Shown: one piece after another, positions 46,846-58,062 of the stretch | How positions within the stretch are numbered: the stretch's first letter is position 1 | Layout of the letters: every line of letters starts with the position of its first letter | Assembly (NCBI GenBank): GCA_028571685.1 | Contig: CM053146.1 | Location: 115,853,431-115,917,430, forward strand | Length of the DNA stretch: 64,000 nt | Reading direction: 5' to 3' | DNA from: Heterohyrax brucei | Taxonomy: Eukaryota > Chordata > Mammalia > Hyracoidea > Procaviidae | Position numbers and translations under genes: made by a program | Notes under the pieces: generated by a model | The model's database searches: none | Told to the model about the DNA's origin: nothing | Seen by the model: the letters and a program-made list of their open reading frames with translations, nothing else

Positions 46846-47865
46846 CTATCACTGAGTTATATTTTGCTTCCCTCTCTTCACATTGACTTCCGTTCAGAAA
46901 ACTTGAAAAGTGTTAATTGCTTTAAGCTGAGATGTGTGAAAAGATTTTGAGTATTTGCAGTTTCATAGGCTATTTTAAAATAACAGTAAAAAACATCAGA
47001 GCAACACAATAGCAACAATAAAAAAAAGCCTCCATCATATACTAAATTGTCCCAAGTTCCCTTTTTTCATTGTGTTCATTAATAGTATTGGCTTTCATTA
47101 ATTAAAAAGTAATAAAAAATTTTAAGGGAAAATACTAGAATTGTTACAATGTAAACATATTTTAGTATGTTGTCATTAGGTGCTATCTGGTCAGCTCTGT
47201 TCATCGTGACCCCGTGTGTAATACATTAAAACATGGTGCCATGCTCACTGTCATTGCTGTGCTGGAGCCCACAGCAGCCACTGTATTGGTCCATCTCCTC
47301 GAGCATCTTCCTCTTTTTTGCTGACTGTGTCCCATGTATGGGGTCACTATGAGTAGCAAATGACTCTATGACCAAGGTGTTGGTTGGTTTTTGGTTTTTT
47401 TTTCCTATTTTGCCAAGCTCGATGTCCCTCTTTATAATATGTCCAAAAGTACATAAGATGAACTCTTTCCATCCTCCCTTCTAAGAAGCATTTTGGCTCT
47501 CTTTTTCCAAGACAGATTTTTTTGTTCTTTTAATAGTTCAGTATTCTTTGTTAACATTATGATTCAAAGACATCAGTTTCCTGGGTCTTCCTTATTCACT
47601 GCTCAGCTTTCACATGCATATGAGGCAATTGAAAACACCATAGCTTGGGTCTGGCACCCGTAAGTCATCAAAATGACTGCCTTATAACACTTTGAAGAGG
47701 TCTTTCACAGATTTGTCCAATGCAAAACATCATTTGATTTCTTGACTGCTGCTCCCATGGGTGTTGACTGTGGGTTCCAGGTAAAATGAAATCCTTGACA
47801 ACTTCAGTGTTTTCTGCATTTATCATGATACTGCTTGTTGGTCAAGTTGTGAAGAATTTTTTTTT

Positions 47866-48788
47866 CTTTATTATGCTGTAGGTAGAGATTTACAAAGCTT
47901 GTTAGTTTCTCATTAAACAATTGTCAATACCTTGCAACATGTCATCACTCTTTCTGTGGGCCATGATTCTCAGTAGTTTGGTGATTGTGATATGACCACT
48001 TCCATGATAAAATTTAGTATAATGTGATCACTTCTTTGATGAGATATGCTGTGAGTAGCTAATCAGTTGAAAGGAGTTTCAGTGGGCTTTTGGCTTGCAT
48101 CAAATTTAAGTGGACATTTTGGCAGAGCTCAGAGGCTCTTGCTTGCTCTGGATCCTGCAGCTGGCTCCTGTTCATCTGATCTCTGGTTCTTGAAACTTAA
48201 GCTACTGATTTACAGGCGGTCATTGATCTTTGCAGCCTGTGGGCATTGATCTTTGCAGCCTGTGAGCAAGAGAATGGCTCTCTGACCTGCCAGTCTTGGG
48301 TTCATCAGCCCCTGCAGTTAGTTATGTGAATCAGGAGTTGCCTCTGTTGTGACCCATGGACTTAGGATGGTACAGCCTCTGTAACCATGTGAGCCATTTT
48401 CTTGATATAAATCTCTCTAGGTATCTTTTTGTACTCTTTACTGGTTTTGCGTCCCCAGAGAACTCAGCCTAAGACCCTCCATTTCTCCACCTTGGAATCC
48501 CCATTTTCATTTCTCCAGCTTTCCTGCCCCTTGCTGCCTTCTTTTCCTTGCCCCTGGGCTGGTGTGCTCACTTAGTCTTACATACATGACTGAGCTATAT
48601 ACACATGTTGTTTGTTTTATGGACCTGTCTAATCTTAGACTGAAGGGTGAACCTCAAGAGTAACTTCAGTACTGAGATAATAGGGTATTCAGAGATCATG
48701 TTCTTGGATTTCTGCAGTCTCTGTTGGAGCAGTAAGTTTGGTCTTTTTTTATGAGTTTGAATTTTGTTCTTTTTGTTTGTTTTCTTTC
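47866..48788 (-). mobile_element. L1 3' UTR carrying an LTR-like insertion
   Basis: Outer parts 47866-47945 (TTTACAAAGCTTGTTAGTTT) and 48480-48788 (GCCCCTGGGCTGGTGTGCTC, CTGAAGGGTGAACCTCAAGA) match the L1 3' UTR at 21440-21800. The centre, about 47955-48475, ends CCCCAGAGAACTCAGCCTAAGACC-like with AATCTCTCTAGG and resembles an ERVL-type LTR. The family is not certain. Confidence 0.6.
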
Positions 48789-49613
48789 TGTTGGGGTATA
48801 ATACATACTGAAGGCTATAGTCTTTGATCTTCATCAGTAGATGCTTCAAGTTCCCTTTCAGCAAGCAAGGTGTGTCATCTGCATATTGCAGGTTATTAGT
48901 AAGTCATCCTTCAACCCTGATACTGTGTTCTTGTTCACACAGCCCAGCTCCTCAGATTATTTGCTCAGTATGATGAAAGGATATAACTCATTGCACACCT
49001 TTCTTGGTTTTAAACCAAGCAGTATCCTCTTATTCTCTTCAAAAGACCACTTCTTGGTCTGTAAATACAGGTTCCACATGAGCACAGTTAAGTGTTCTGG
49101 AATTCCATTCTTCACAGTGTTACCTGTAATTTCTTAATAATGTGCATGGTCGAATGCTTTTGCATAGTCAGTACAACACAGGTAAACATCTTTCTGATAT
49201 TCTGTTTTCAGTCAAGATCCGACATCAGCAATGATATCCTTTGTTCTGGTTCCTCTTCTGAATGCAGCGTGTTTCTGACAGTTGCCTGTCAACATATTGA
49301 TGCAACCATTTTTGAATTGTCTTCAGTAAAATTTTGCTTGCATGTGACATTAATGATATCACTTGATAATTTCTGCATTCTGCTGGATAACCTTTCTTTA
49401 GAGGGGATGGGGATATGAATCTCTTTCGTTAGTTGGCTAGGTAGCTGTCTTCCAAATTTCTTGGCATAGATGAGTGAGTACTTCCGGTGCTTCATCCATT
49501 TGTTGAAAATCTTAGTTGGTATTCTGTCAGTTCTTGGAGGCTTGTTTTCACCAGTGCCTTTGTTGTTTGTCAGACTTCCTCCTTCAGTCCCATTGGTTTG
49601 TGATGTTATGCTA

Positions 49614-50138
49614 TGTCATGGATTGAATTGTGTCCCCCACCAAAATATGTGTAGTAATTTGCCTGGGCCAAGATTCCCTGTATTCTATGACTGTCTTCTA
49701 TTTTGTGATTTTCCAGTGCTGTATGTTAAAGGATTAGGGTGGACTGTAAATCTCATCCTAAGATCATCTCCCTGCTCTACTGTAAAGGGAGTTTCCCTGG
49801 AGTATGGCTGACACCACCCTTAATCCTTTCATCTTACAAGAGATGAAAGGAAAGAGAAGCAAGCAGAGAATTGGAAACCTGACACCATCAAGAAAACAGC
49901 ACCTGGAAAAGAGTGCGTTCTTCAGACCTGGGGTTCCTGTACCAAGATGCTCCCTGGACAAAGACTGATGCAATACCGGACTTTCCTCCAGAGTCTACAA
50001 GGGGGAAAGCCTTCCCCTGGAGAGGACATCCTCAATTTGGACTTGTAGCCTACCAGACTATGTAAGAATAAATCTTCCTTTGTTAAAGTCCTCTACTCTG
50101 TGGTATTTCTGTTGGAGTAGCTCTACCTGACTAAAACA
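49614..50138 (+). mobile_element. MaLR-type solo LTR
   Basis: TGTCATGGATTGAATTGTGT to CTGACTAAAACA with TG...CA ends. AATAAATCTTCC is the polyadenylation signal region. Flanking 5-bp repeats TGCTA and TGTTA differ at one base, the duplication size typical of ERVL/MaLR. It interrupts the RTE copy. Confidence 0.88.
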
Positions 50139-51212
50139 TGTTACCTCTTGAACACTAACCTATTCTTTTTGGTACAGTTTTTCTGTATATTCCTTCCATC
50201 TTTTGATGCTTCCTGCATTGTTTAGTATTTTCCTGTAATATGTTTCAGTACTGCAACTTGAAGCTTGAATTTTTTCTTTAGTTCTTTCAGCTTGAAAATG
50301 CCAAGTGTATGCTTCCTTTTTGGTTTTCTAATTCCAAATTTTTGTGTATTTCATTATAATACTTTGTCTTTTCAAGCTGCTCTTTAAAATCTTTTTAGCT
50401 CTTTTACTTCATTATTTCTTCTATTTGCTTTATGTTCAAACAAGTTTCAGAGTCTATTCTGACATCTGTTTTGATCTTTTCTTTCTTTCCTGTCTTTCTA
50501 ATGACCTTTATGCGTGATGACCTTGATGTCATCCAGTAGTAACTCATCTATCTGGTCCTCGGTCCTTAGTGTTCAATGTGTTAAATCTTTTCTGGAGAAT
50601 TGTCTCTAAATTCAGGTGGGGTATACTCAGGGTTATTTTTTGGCTTTCATGGACTTGTTTTAATTTTCTTCAGCTTCAGCTTAAATGTGCATTGAGCAAT
50701 GGATGGTCTCTTCTGCAGTCAGCCCCAACCCTTGTTCTGACTGATGATATTGAACTCCATTGTCTTATTTTCACAGATGTAATTGATTTGATTCCTATTT
50801 ATGCTGTCTGATGAGGCCACATGTAATATAATTGCCATTTATGTTGTTGAAAACAAGTATTTCCAAGAAAAGATCATTGGTCTTGCAGAATTCAGTCATG
50901 TGATGTCCGGCATTATTTGTATCACCAAATATGTATTGCCCGACTACTGTTGTTTCTTTGTTTCCAACTTCCACATTCCAATCACCAGAAATTATCAATG
51001 TATCGTGATTGCATGTTGGATCAATTTCAGACTGCAGAAATTAGTAAAATCCTCCATCTATTTGTCTTTGGCATTAGTTATTGGTACATAAATTTGAGTA
51101 ATAATTGTGTTAACAGTTCTTTTAGGGGTATAGATATTTTTCTGTCATTGACAGCATTGTACTTCAGGGTAGATCGTGAAACACTGTTGTCTTCCCAAAT
51201 GTCTGTCAGCTC

Positions 51213-51672
51213 GGCTAGGCCGTGATTCCCAGTACTGTGTGCTTACCCATGGTTTTGTCACCTGATGTGATTTTCCTATGTGTTGTAAATCCTACCTTCA
51301 TGTTGTTAATGAAGTTGAATTAGTGGCAGCTATGTTAATGACGGGGGACTGAATCTACAGGATTAGATTGTGTCTTAATCTTTTGAGATGCAAAAAAGCA
51401 GAGATGTGGAGACCTCATACCACCAAGAAAGAAGCACCAGGAGCACAGCACATCCTTTGACCCCAGAGTCACTTCATGGAGAAGCTCTTACATAAGACGA
51501 AGGCTGATGACAAGGAACTTTCCTCCAAAGCCGACACAGAAAAAGCCTTCCCATGGAGCTGCCATCCTGAATTTGGACTCGTAGCCTCCTAGACTGGGAG
51601 AGAATAAATTTCTCGTTGGTAAAGCAATCCACTTGTGGTCTTTCTGTTACAGCAGGGCTAGATAACTAAGAT
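51213..51672 (+). mobile_element. MaLR-type solo LTR, older variant
   Basis: GCTAGGCCGTGATTCCCAGT, GATGTGGAGACCTCATACCA, AGAGAATAAATTTCTCGTTG, TACAGCAGGGCTAGATAACT. The first ~40 bp of the LTR are missing. It lies at the 5' break of the RTE. Confidence 0.8.
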
Positions 51673-51685
51673 ACCCATTCAGAGA

Positions 51686-51812
51686 TACCTAAGAGGAAAA
51701 GCCTGACAATCTACTTCTAAAAAATCAGCCACGGAAAACCCTGTGGAGTACAGGTCTACCCTGGCATGGATGTGGTCTCTATGAGTCAGAGTCAACGCCA
51801 GTGCAACTGTTT
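51686..51812 (+). mobile_element. Internally deleted RTE (5' leader joined to 3' tail)
   Basis: GACAATCTACTTCTAAAAAA and AAAACCCTGTGGAGTACAGG correspond to the RTE leader. GGTCTCTATGAGTCAGAGTC and CAGTGCAACTG are the 3' tail. Same architecture as 3986-4310 but shorter. Confidence 0.6.
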
Positions 51813-52354
51813 TTTTAATGGGACAGTCTGTCTGCATAAATCATGTAAAAGGAAAATATGCCTTTAGTAAACTGTATCTGTCTACTTACTAGCTCATTAA
51901 ATTGTTTTTAAAAAAATGCGGCATATTTGCGTATTTCCTGAAAGGCTTTGTAAAAGTAAATGTCATTAACCCTTCACTGATAGGTTTTAACGTGTCTTCC
52001 ATCAACAGTGAAGAACTCCTGTCGATATGTCTGTTCTCCTCCTCCATATGTTTGTTACCAACAGCACAGATTTTTGCAGGATCATTTCCAGTTGCATAAG
52101 GTACAGCTGTCATCTCCCATGTTGTATTGCTCTACTGTCAGAGAATTCTGTTTATGTAACTGCCATGCCCATGTGATGGAGAATTATATGGCCAGAGCTA
52201 ATGACAACTATTAAATGTTTTCTTTATATTCTTGACTATAAATACATTTGTTTTTATACTTATTGAGCAAATGTTTTTTGTATATATGACTGTAAAAGAT
52301 CTTGGTGACCAATAGTAAAGTATAATAAGTCGTGATTCAAAATACAAGTTTATT

Positions 52355-53349
52355 GGGGCGGAGTCAAGATGGCCGACTAAGCCCACGTCTCTTTCTATCC
52401 CTCTGGAAACCAAAACCTGAATTGACAATCAAACAGAGCCCTCTGAGCACCTAATCAGCCTGAGGACACGGCACAGAGCTGTTAATTGGGACTTCATATC
52501 ATTCACCGAAAAATCTCCTCTCTTTCGCTGACTCCCGCTCCTGGCTATCCTCGGCTCTCACGGACGGAAGGTAAACGCACCATTTTGACTTTTTTTCCCT
52601 CGGTCTCGGCTGGCGGGCGGAGCTGGGCCTTGCCTGGCGGCTGGACTCAGACACGCTGCTGGGGGGATAGGCAAGCGAAATTCCCATGTTCTGAGAGCCA
52701 GGCTCGGGACTCTGTTAATCTAGCCACTTTGAGCCTTTCGTTTTGTAGCTGCCTCAGTGGGGTTTGTATGGAACTCCGAGGTCAGGGTGCGGGACGCCAT
52801 GTTGGTACCGAGATTTTAGCGGGACCTCGTTCTTAGCCTGGGAGCCAGCACCTGCAAACGGGACAGCGCTTCTCCGTCAGAAAAGTAGTGATTTTGCATA
52901 GTGCTGCCTACATTGGGGGCCCTGCAACAGAAGCGGAGGAATCACTGCCTCTGGGCACCTTTAGCCCCCCTGTCTGCTGCCTGTGTGGAGGACGCCATCT
53001 TGGGTACGGTGGCCGCAGCTGGACCTAATTCTTAGTTTGGGAGCCAGATCCTGCCCACAAGAGAGCACTTTTCTATCACAAAACCAGTACTCGACGCAGA
53101 GTTGGATAAGGCTAGGCCCTGTCAGCAGAGGCCACCAGGGCACTAGCAGTGCTGTATTCTGAACTAGTTTGTTATCATCTGGGGTTGGATACAGTGGCGC
53201 TTACTATGTCAGATGGGAAGAGGGACCTCTACACCTGAAAACCTAACTGACTTGTGAACTGGTCAGATACCTTTTGCTTTACATTTGAAGACAGCCTAGA
53301 GAAACATTTGCAATCCATCCTCATAGTACCTCTTCCAGCCTCTATATAC
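52355..53349 (+). mobile_element. L1 5' UTR-only insertion with 18-bp target-site duplication
   Basis: Starts GGGGCGGAGTCAAGATGGCC, the diagnostic L1 5' tip with a YY1-type CAAGATGGCCG, and is GC-richer than its surroundings. It ends CAGCCTCTATATAC after 995 bp with no ORF1, ORF2, 3' UTR or poly-A. The 18-bp repeat TCAAAATACAAGTTTATT is at 52337-52354 and 53350-53367. Confidence 0.85.
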
Positions 53350-53563
53350 TCAAAATACAAGTTTATTAACATTACTTTTAATAACTTAACATCAAGGAAT
53401 AATTCAAGTGTTTGATACTTACGTTCTTACATATTTTCAGTTTGCAGGTAATTTCTAAAATCCAAAGTTTTCCTGTTGTTATTACTTTCAACTGATTAAA
53501 ATAAAACTGTTGATGTAACATTTCATATGTAAAACCCCATTTGATGCTGTCTATTCTAGTACT

Positions 53564-53724
53564 GGAAGGGCTGGTGGTGTGGTGGTTAGGTGCTGTGGCT
53601 GCAAACCAAAAGTTTGGCAGTTTAAATCTACCAGGTACCCCTTAGAAACTCTATGGTGCAATTCTGTTCTGTCTATAGGGTTGCTGTGAGTCAGAATCAA
53701 CTCAACAGCAGTGTTTGGTTTGGA
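53564..53724 (+). mobile_element. AfroSINE
   Basis: GGGCTGGTGGTGTGGTGGTT to CAGTGTTTGGTTTGG, with short TATTCTA repeats on both sides. Confidence 0.92.
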
Positions 53725-54428
53725 TTAAGTATTCTACTATTGGAATCTAGATTGGTCTGCATTCTAAAATGCAGACTTCTGATATCCACTTTTTTTTTTT
53801 TTTAAAGGACAAAATTCCTGGAAGACTTTTTAAATGTTTAACACAGTAAAAACAACTAACTTGTGGTAATTACTCTACCCAGTATATATATTCAATTATT
53901 TTGTTTTCTTAATAACTCTGATGCAGGTGATATTAACATTATTCTCCTCTTGTACATGAAAGTAATAGAACCAGAATTTAAACCTCGAGAGCTGATTCTA
54001 CAACTTTTTCTCTGTTAAGCAGTATTCTGTTCAACAGGTCAGTCTACAATGTCACACAATGTTGCCACTCAATAGGTAGTGTTAGATATATTGGTTATTC
54101 CCAATCCTGCTCATAACTTGATAATTTGTCCCGTTGGAATGTAGCTGAAAAATCTCAATGGAGTATGAAATATACAGTGTACAGAAATTTCAGAAACAGA
54201 TGCTAGTGTGATGTAGTAAAGTCTTGTGTGAATACACAAACAGTAACTAGAGCTGAGGGCATTGTAGATTTCAGTTCACTGTTGCTGCTGTTGAAAACAT
54301 CTCTTTAATCTGATGGCGTGACTAGGGAGAATGTGGTTCCCAACATAATTATGTAGAATAAGGTGGAACTACATACAAGAGTCTGTCTTGTCACTGTCAG
54401 TTACTTTTCCATAATTGAGGAGCACTAC

Positions 54429-54586
54429 TGGAAACTCTGGTGCCATAGGGATTAAGTGCTACAGCTGCTAACCAAAAGGTTGGCAGTTCAAATCTGCCAG
54501 GTGCTTCTTGGAAACCCTATGGGGCAGTTGTACTGTGACCTGTAGGGTTGCTATGAGTCAGAATTGACTTGATGGCACTGGGTTAT
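54429..54586 (+). mobile_element. AfroSINE
   Basis: TGGAAACTCTGGTGCCATAG to GATGGCACTGGGTTATTG. Close to the family consensus. Confidence 0.93.
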
Positions 54587-55192
54587 TGTCAATTTAGGTT
54601 TCTTTTTTTGTTGTTATTGCTAAGTTACTGATATTAGATAACTCTTGGGTAAATAAATTTGGTCTAGTGATAGATTCTTGGAAATATGTTTTATCCACAG
54701 CTATTTAGAAAGAATGGTCTTCATGTTTGCTTTATTTCTGCATTTGGGTGCTTAAATGTTTTGTTCATAGGAACGTGTGTTTCTGTAACATATATGTTAT
54801 TCTATTCCAGGACACTCAAGTCTAGAGTATTTTTATATTGAAGTTCTTAGATGTTCCCTATTGTTAGTTTAAAAAAAAAAAAAGCCATATAAGTTGGAAA
54901 GGGGGAAACTAATTGAATTTATATCCACATTTATACTAGTCTTTGAAACATGTATACCCTCAAGAAGGAGGAACATTATTCAAGATGATTGAAGGCTTTG
55001 GCATGAAATGTAATAAATGAGATCTTTGTAGTCCACTGAAATACACATAACCTAAAACTACGTTCAAAATAAGTTTACTATAATTTGCAAGTAAGTTTTG
55101 TCAGTATGTATGTGACCATACATGACTATTTCTTACTGAATTGCTAACCACTTGGAAATAATTTTGATAACTTAGGATTGTCTGTCAACAAT

Positions 55193-55342
55193 CTTGGAAA
55201 CTTTGGTGGTTAAGTGCTACATTCGCTAACCAAAAACAACATCAGTTTGAATCCACGAGGTGCTCCTTGGAAACTCTGTGGAGCAGTTCTGTTCTGTCCT
55301 ATAGGGTTACCATGAGTCAACTTTGACTCAATGGCAGTTGTT
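55193..55342 (+). mobile_element. AfroSINE, short head deletion
   Basis: CTTGGAAACTTTGGTGGTTA (CATAGT lost) to ACTCAATGGCAGTTG. Confidence 0.9.
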
Positions 55343-55974
55343 TATCAACAGCCTGAAGAGATACAGTGTAGTGGATTCATGGACTAATAACTTGAACAGC
55401 ACAATAAAAGGAAAAGGAAATTAAGGGGCTGTTTAGAAATCTAAACAACAAATGAAGGCCTGAGCAAAGGGCTTGAAGATAAAACTTAAAATAGCCTTAT
55501 AAAGCAGACTGTATCCATCTCTATGAATTAAAATATGATACTGTTTAATATTAAAAGTTTATATTTAATTACAAATATTCTACACCTAAACTTTGCAAAA
55601 CTTTTACCTCTTCTCGAAAAGGAAGTATCTTTTAATGGCTTTTTTCCCTTTTTTAAATTAGTTGCCATGAATGAGTACTTACTGAACACCAGGGGCTTTC
55701 AGTCAGTATCACAACATTAGTTTAATCAGCTCCCTTCTGCTCTATTTGATGTGTAACAAATATATTAGGACACTTTTAAGGCCTCACTTTTTGAAGCAGC
55801 AGGCAGGTAAATGATTATTTATAGTCAGTCCTTAATAAATTTCTAGAAATGTAAGATGCACTAGGAAGAGAAGGGTATCTCCAACTTAAAGGCAATCTCA
55901 GTGACATATGTGAACAATTTACACCTGCCACATTCATACCCTAATCCATAGGGTACGAATGCCACATTTTACAA

Positions 55975-56730
55975 ATTTAAGGAGAAAAGAAAACCAAAGA
56001 TGCAGCACTCAGCTATCATGACCCACGGCCCTTTTGGCTCACAGTTTACATGTGGCTACACCTAATAATGTAGAAATGATAGGAAGAAAGGACCACTTGG
56101 ACTATTACTCTTTTAAAAACAAATTATGGTGCTTTAAGTACAAGTTTATGATCATAACAGTTTGCCGTGTAACACCCAGAACTTTTCACTGCTGTTCAAC
56201 TCTCACTGCCCTGCCTCTGCCCATGAACGCACACTTCCTGCTTTCATCTGGAAATTCCTCTGTCCATTTTACCAAGATCTGTCCCCTCACCCTATCCTCC
56301 AGCCTCCAGTGATAACTTCTTGGACCACTCCCTGTACATATTTAAGTCCAAAAGTTTGTTCAGTACCAGCCTCACTCCATATTTTGTATAGTCCAGCTCA
56401 GTCTTTGTCTGGAGAGCTGGCTTCAGTGCTGGATGCAGTTTAGGGTTAGAGAGTCTGGGGGCTACATTCCCAGGGGACCGTACAGACGGATGGACCATCA
56501 AATATGGTCATTTGGTAGAGTTCTAGTTCTGCCTTCTAGATCCTCTCCTGCTTTCGGGGCTTCTTACCGTTGGACCATAACTCTTTCTGGTAAAGGACTA
56601 AGATGCCTTTCTAATACTTTTGCTAGTAAATGTCTAAATTTTAAAAACCAAAGACGCAGCACTCAGCTATCATGACCCAGGACCCTTTTGGATCACAGTT
56701 TACATGTGGCTACACCTAATACAGGAAGAA
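55975..56730. repeat. Direct repeats of ~80-90 bp flanking a 575-bp segment
   Basis: The block starting AAAACCAAAGATGCAGCACT at 55990-56067 recurs at 56643-56721 with about five substitutions, both ending GTGGCTACACCTAATA and continuing into AGGAAGAAAG. The sequence between them is unfamiliar and contains a T/C-rich half (56180-56340). Confidence 0.8.
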
Positions 56731-56892
56731 AGTTTGTTACCTCTAATAAAATATTCTCTCAAAACTAATATTAAATTTGGAGGATAACTGTTCATATAAA
56801 AATGTGCTACTTTTCAACCCTGCAGTATCATTTTAAGGATTTATTTGTACAGATAAACTGGGGAAAGCATGTAAATCTATGTTATGACATCT

Positions 56893-57436
56893 GACAAGTC
56901 TGTGTTCTAAGTGCTGTATACTTCATTGCTGAATATCAATGGTCACCTTCAAAGTACTCCACTTGGGAAGCTATGCATCAATGTCAGTACCTAGTCCATT
57001 CCTCAAAAAGCAGTTTTGAAACTCTTTCTAGAATGGCCTTTGTGCATGGTGCCACAGTGGTAAGGTGGCAAACTTAATTGTATACTGGTCTGTGAGGGAT
57101 TTTTTAACCAGTAAACACATAACTGTATTAGAACACTCTCCCTACTCACCTGATCTGGCCCGCAATGGCTTTTTTCTTTATCCAAAGATAAAGGGAGTAG
57201 CGAAAGGAAGACAATTTGATGGCATTCAGGACATCAAGGGTAATATGACAACAGCTCTGATGGCCATTCCAGAAAAAGAGTTCCAGAATTGCTTTGAAGC
57301 GTCGACTAGTTGCTGGCATCGGTGCATAGCTTCCCAAAGGGAGTGCTTCGAAGGTGACAATAGTGATATTCAGCAATGAGGTTATGTAGCACTTTTTCTA
57401 GGATGAGTTCGCAAACTTAATTGGCCAGCCTCGTAT
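56893..57436 (+). mobile_element. Palindromic mariner derivative, copy 3
   Basis: Arms at 56910-57042 and 57262-57392. This is the best-preserved coding remnant: HSPYSPDLARNGFFLYPKIK (the mariner YSPDLAP..FFL motif) and AIPEKEFQNCFEAS ... WHRCIASQRECFEGD (transposase C terminus). The right end has GATGAGTTCGCAAACTTAAT and GCCAGCCTCGTATA, ending next to a TA. Confidence 0.88.
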
Positions 57437-57524
57437 ACAAGAATATTTATTTTAGTGTTACGGGTAAGAGTAAAAACTGGAAAATAAGTCCATAGAAAGT
57501 ACTAAAAAGCTATCATTAGAGAAG

Positions 57525-57645
57525 CAGTATTGTGTAGTGGTTAAGATATCTGGTATCAGTCCTACTTCATAGGACTGTTGTGATACGTAGTGCTTAGAAA
57601 AATGCCTAGTCTATGGTATGTGCTCAATAATTTTTTAGTTTTTAT
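57525..57645 (+). mobile_element. MIR, internally deleted
   Basis: GTATTGTGTAGTGGTTAAGA, GGACTGTTGTGATACGTAGT, TATGGTATGTGCTCAATAAT. Confidence 0.7.
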
Positions 57646-57890
57646 TATTTCATAGGAAATTGGAATAATTTTAGTACAGCCATACAATGGGATGTCAGCA
57701 ACAATTCTGAGAACTCTGTATGCTGTCATTAACCAGAAATGCCAATGCAATTTGTGTGTGAGAGAGAATCAGAGAGGAATGAGAAAGGTGACCAACACCT
57801 CTTCATTTATTTGGTGGGGAGGTTCAGGGGAGAAAAAGGGTCAGGGAAAGAACTACGGACACAGTAGGAAATTGAGTACTGGAATCTTTT

Positions 57891-58062
57891 TTGGTGGAAA
57901 CACTGGTAGCATAATGGTGAAGTGCTACTAACCAAGCTGCAAACCAAGAGGTCAGCAGTTTGAATACACCAGGCACTCCTTGGAAACTGTGTAGAGCAGT
58001 TCTGCTCTAATTTATAGGGTCACTATGAGTCAGAACCAACTCAACAGCACCTAACAACAATA
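57891..58062 (+). mobile_element. AfroSINE
   Basis: TGGAAACACTGGTAGCATAA to CAGCACCTAACAACAATAG. The L1 T tract follows directly. Confidence 0.92.

Larger units (their letters stand above)
47165..51212 (-). pseudogene. RTE-clade LINE, large dead copy with later insertions
   Basis: Minus-strand RTE spanning the endonuclease to the 3' end. At 50795-50998 the reading IISGDWNVEVGN matches the GDWN motif of the APE-type endonuclease. Linker sequence lies at 50150-50760 and RT-domain sequence at 48790-49613 (QYVLYPNRKKT matches the LHLNIKKTK segment). The C terminus and 3' end occupy 47165-47865, with a SINE-like tail piece at 47335-47402. Two insertions break it: 47866-48788 (L1 3' UTR plus an LTR-like piece) and the solo LTR at 49614-50138. 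Many stops and frame changes. Confidence 0.82.
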
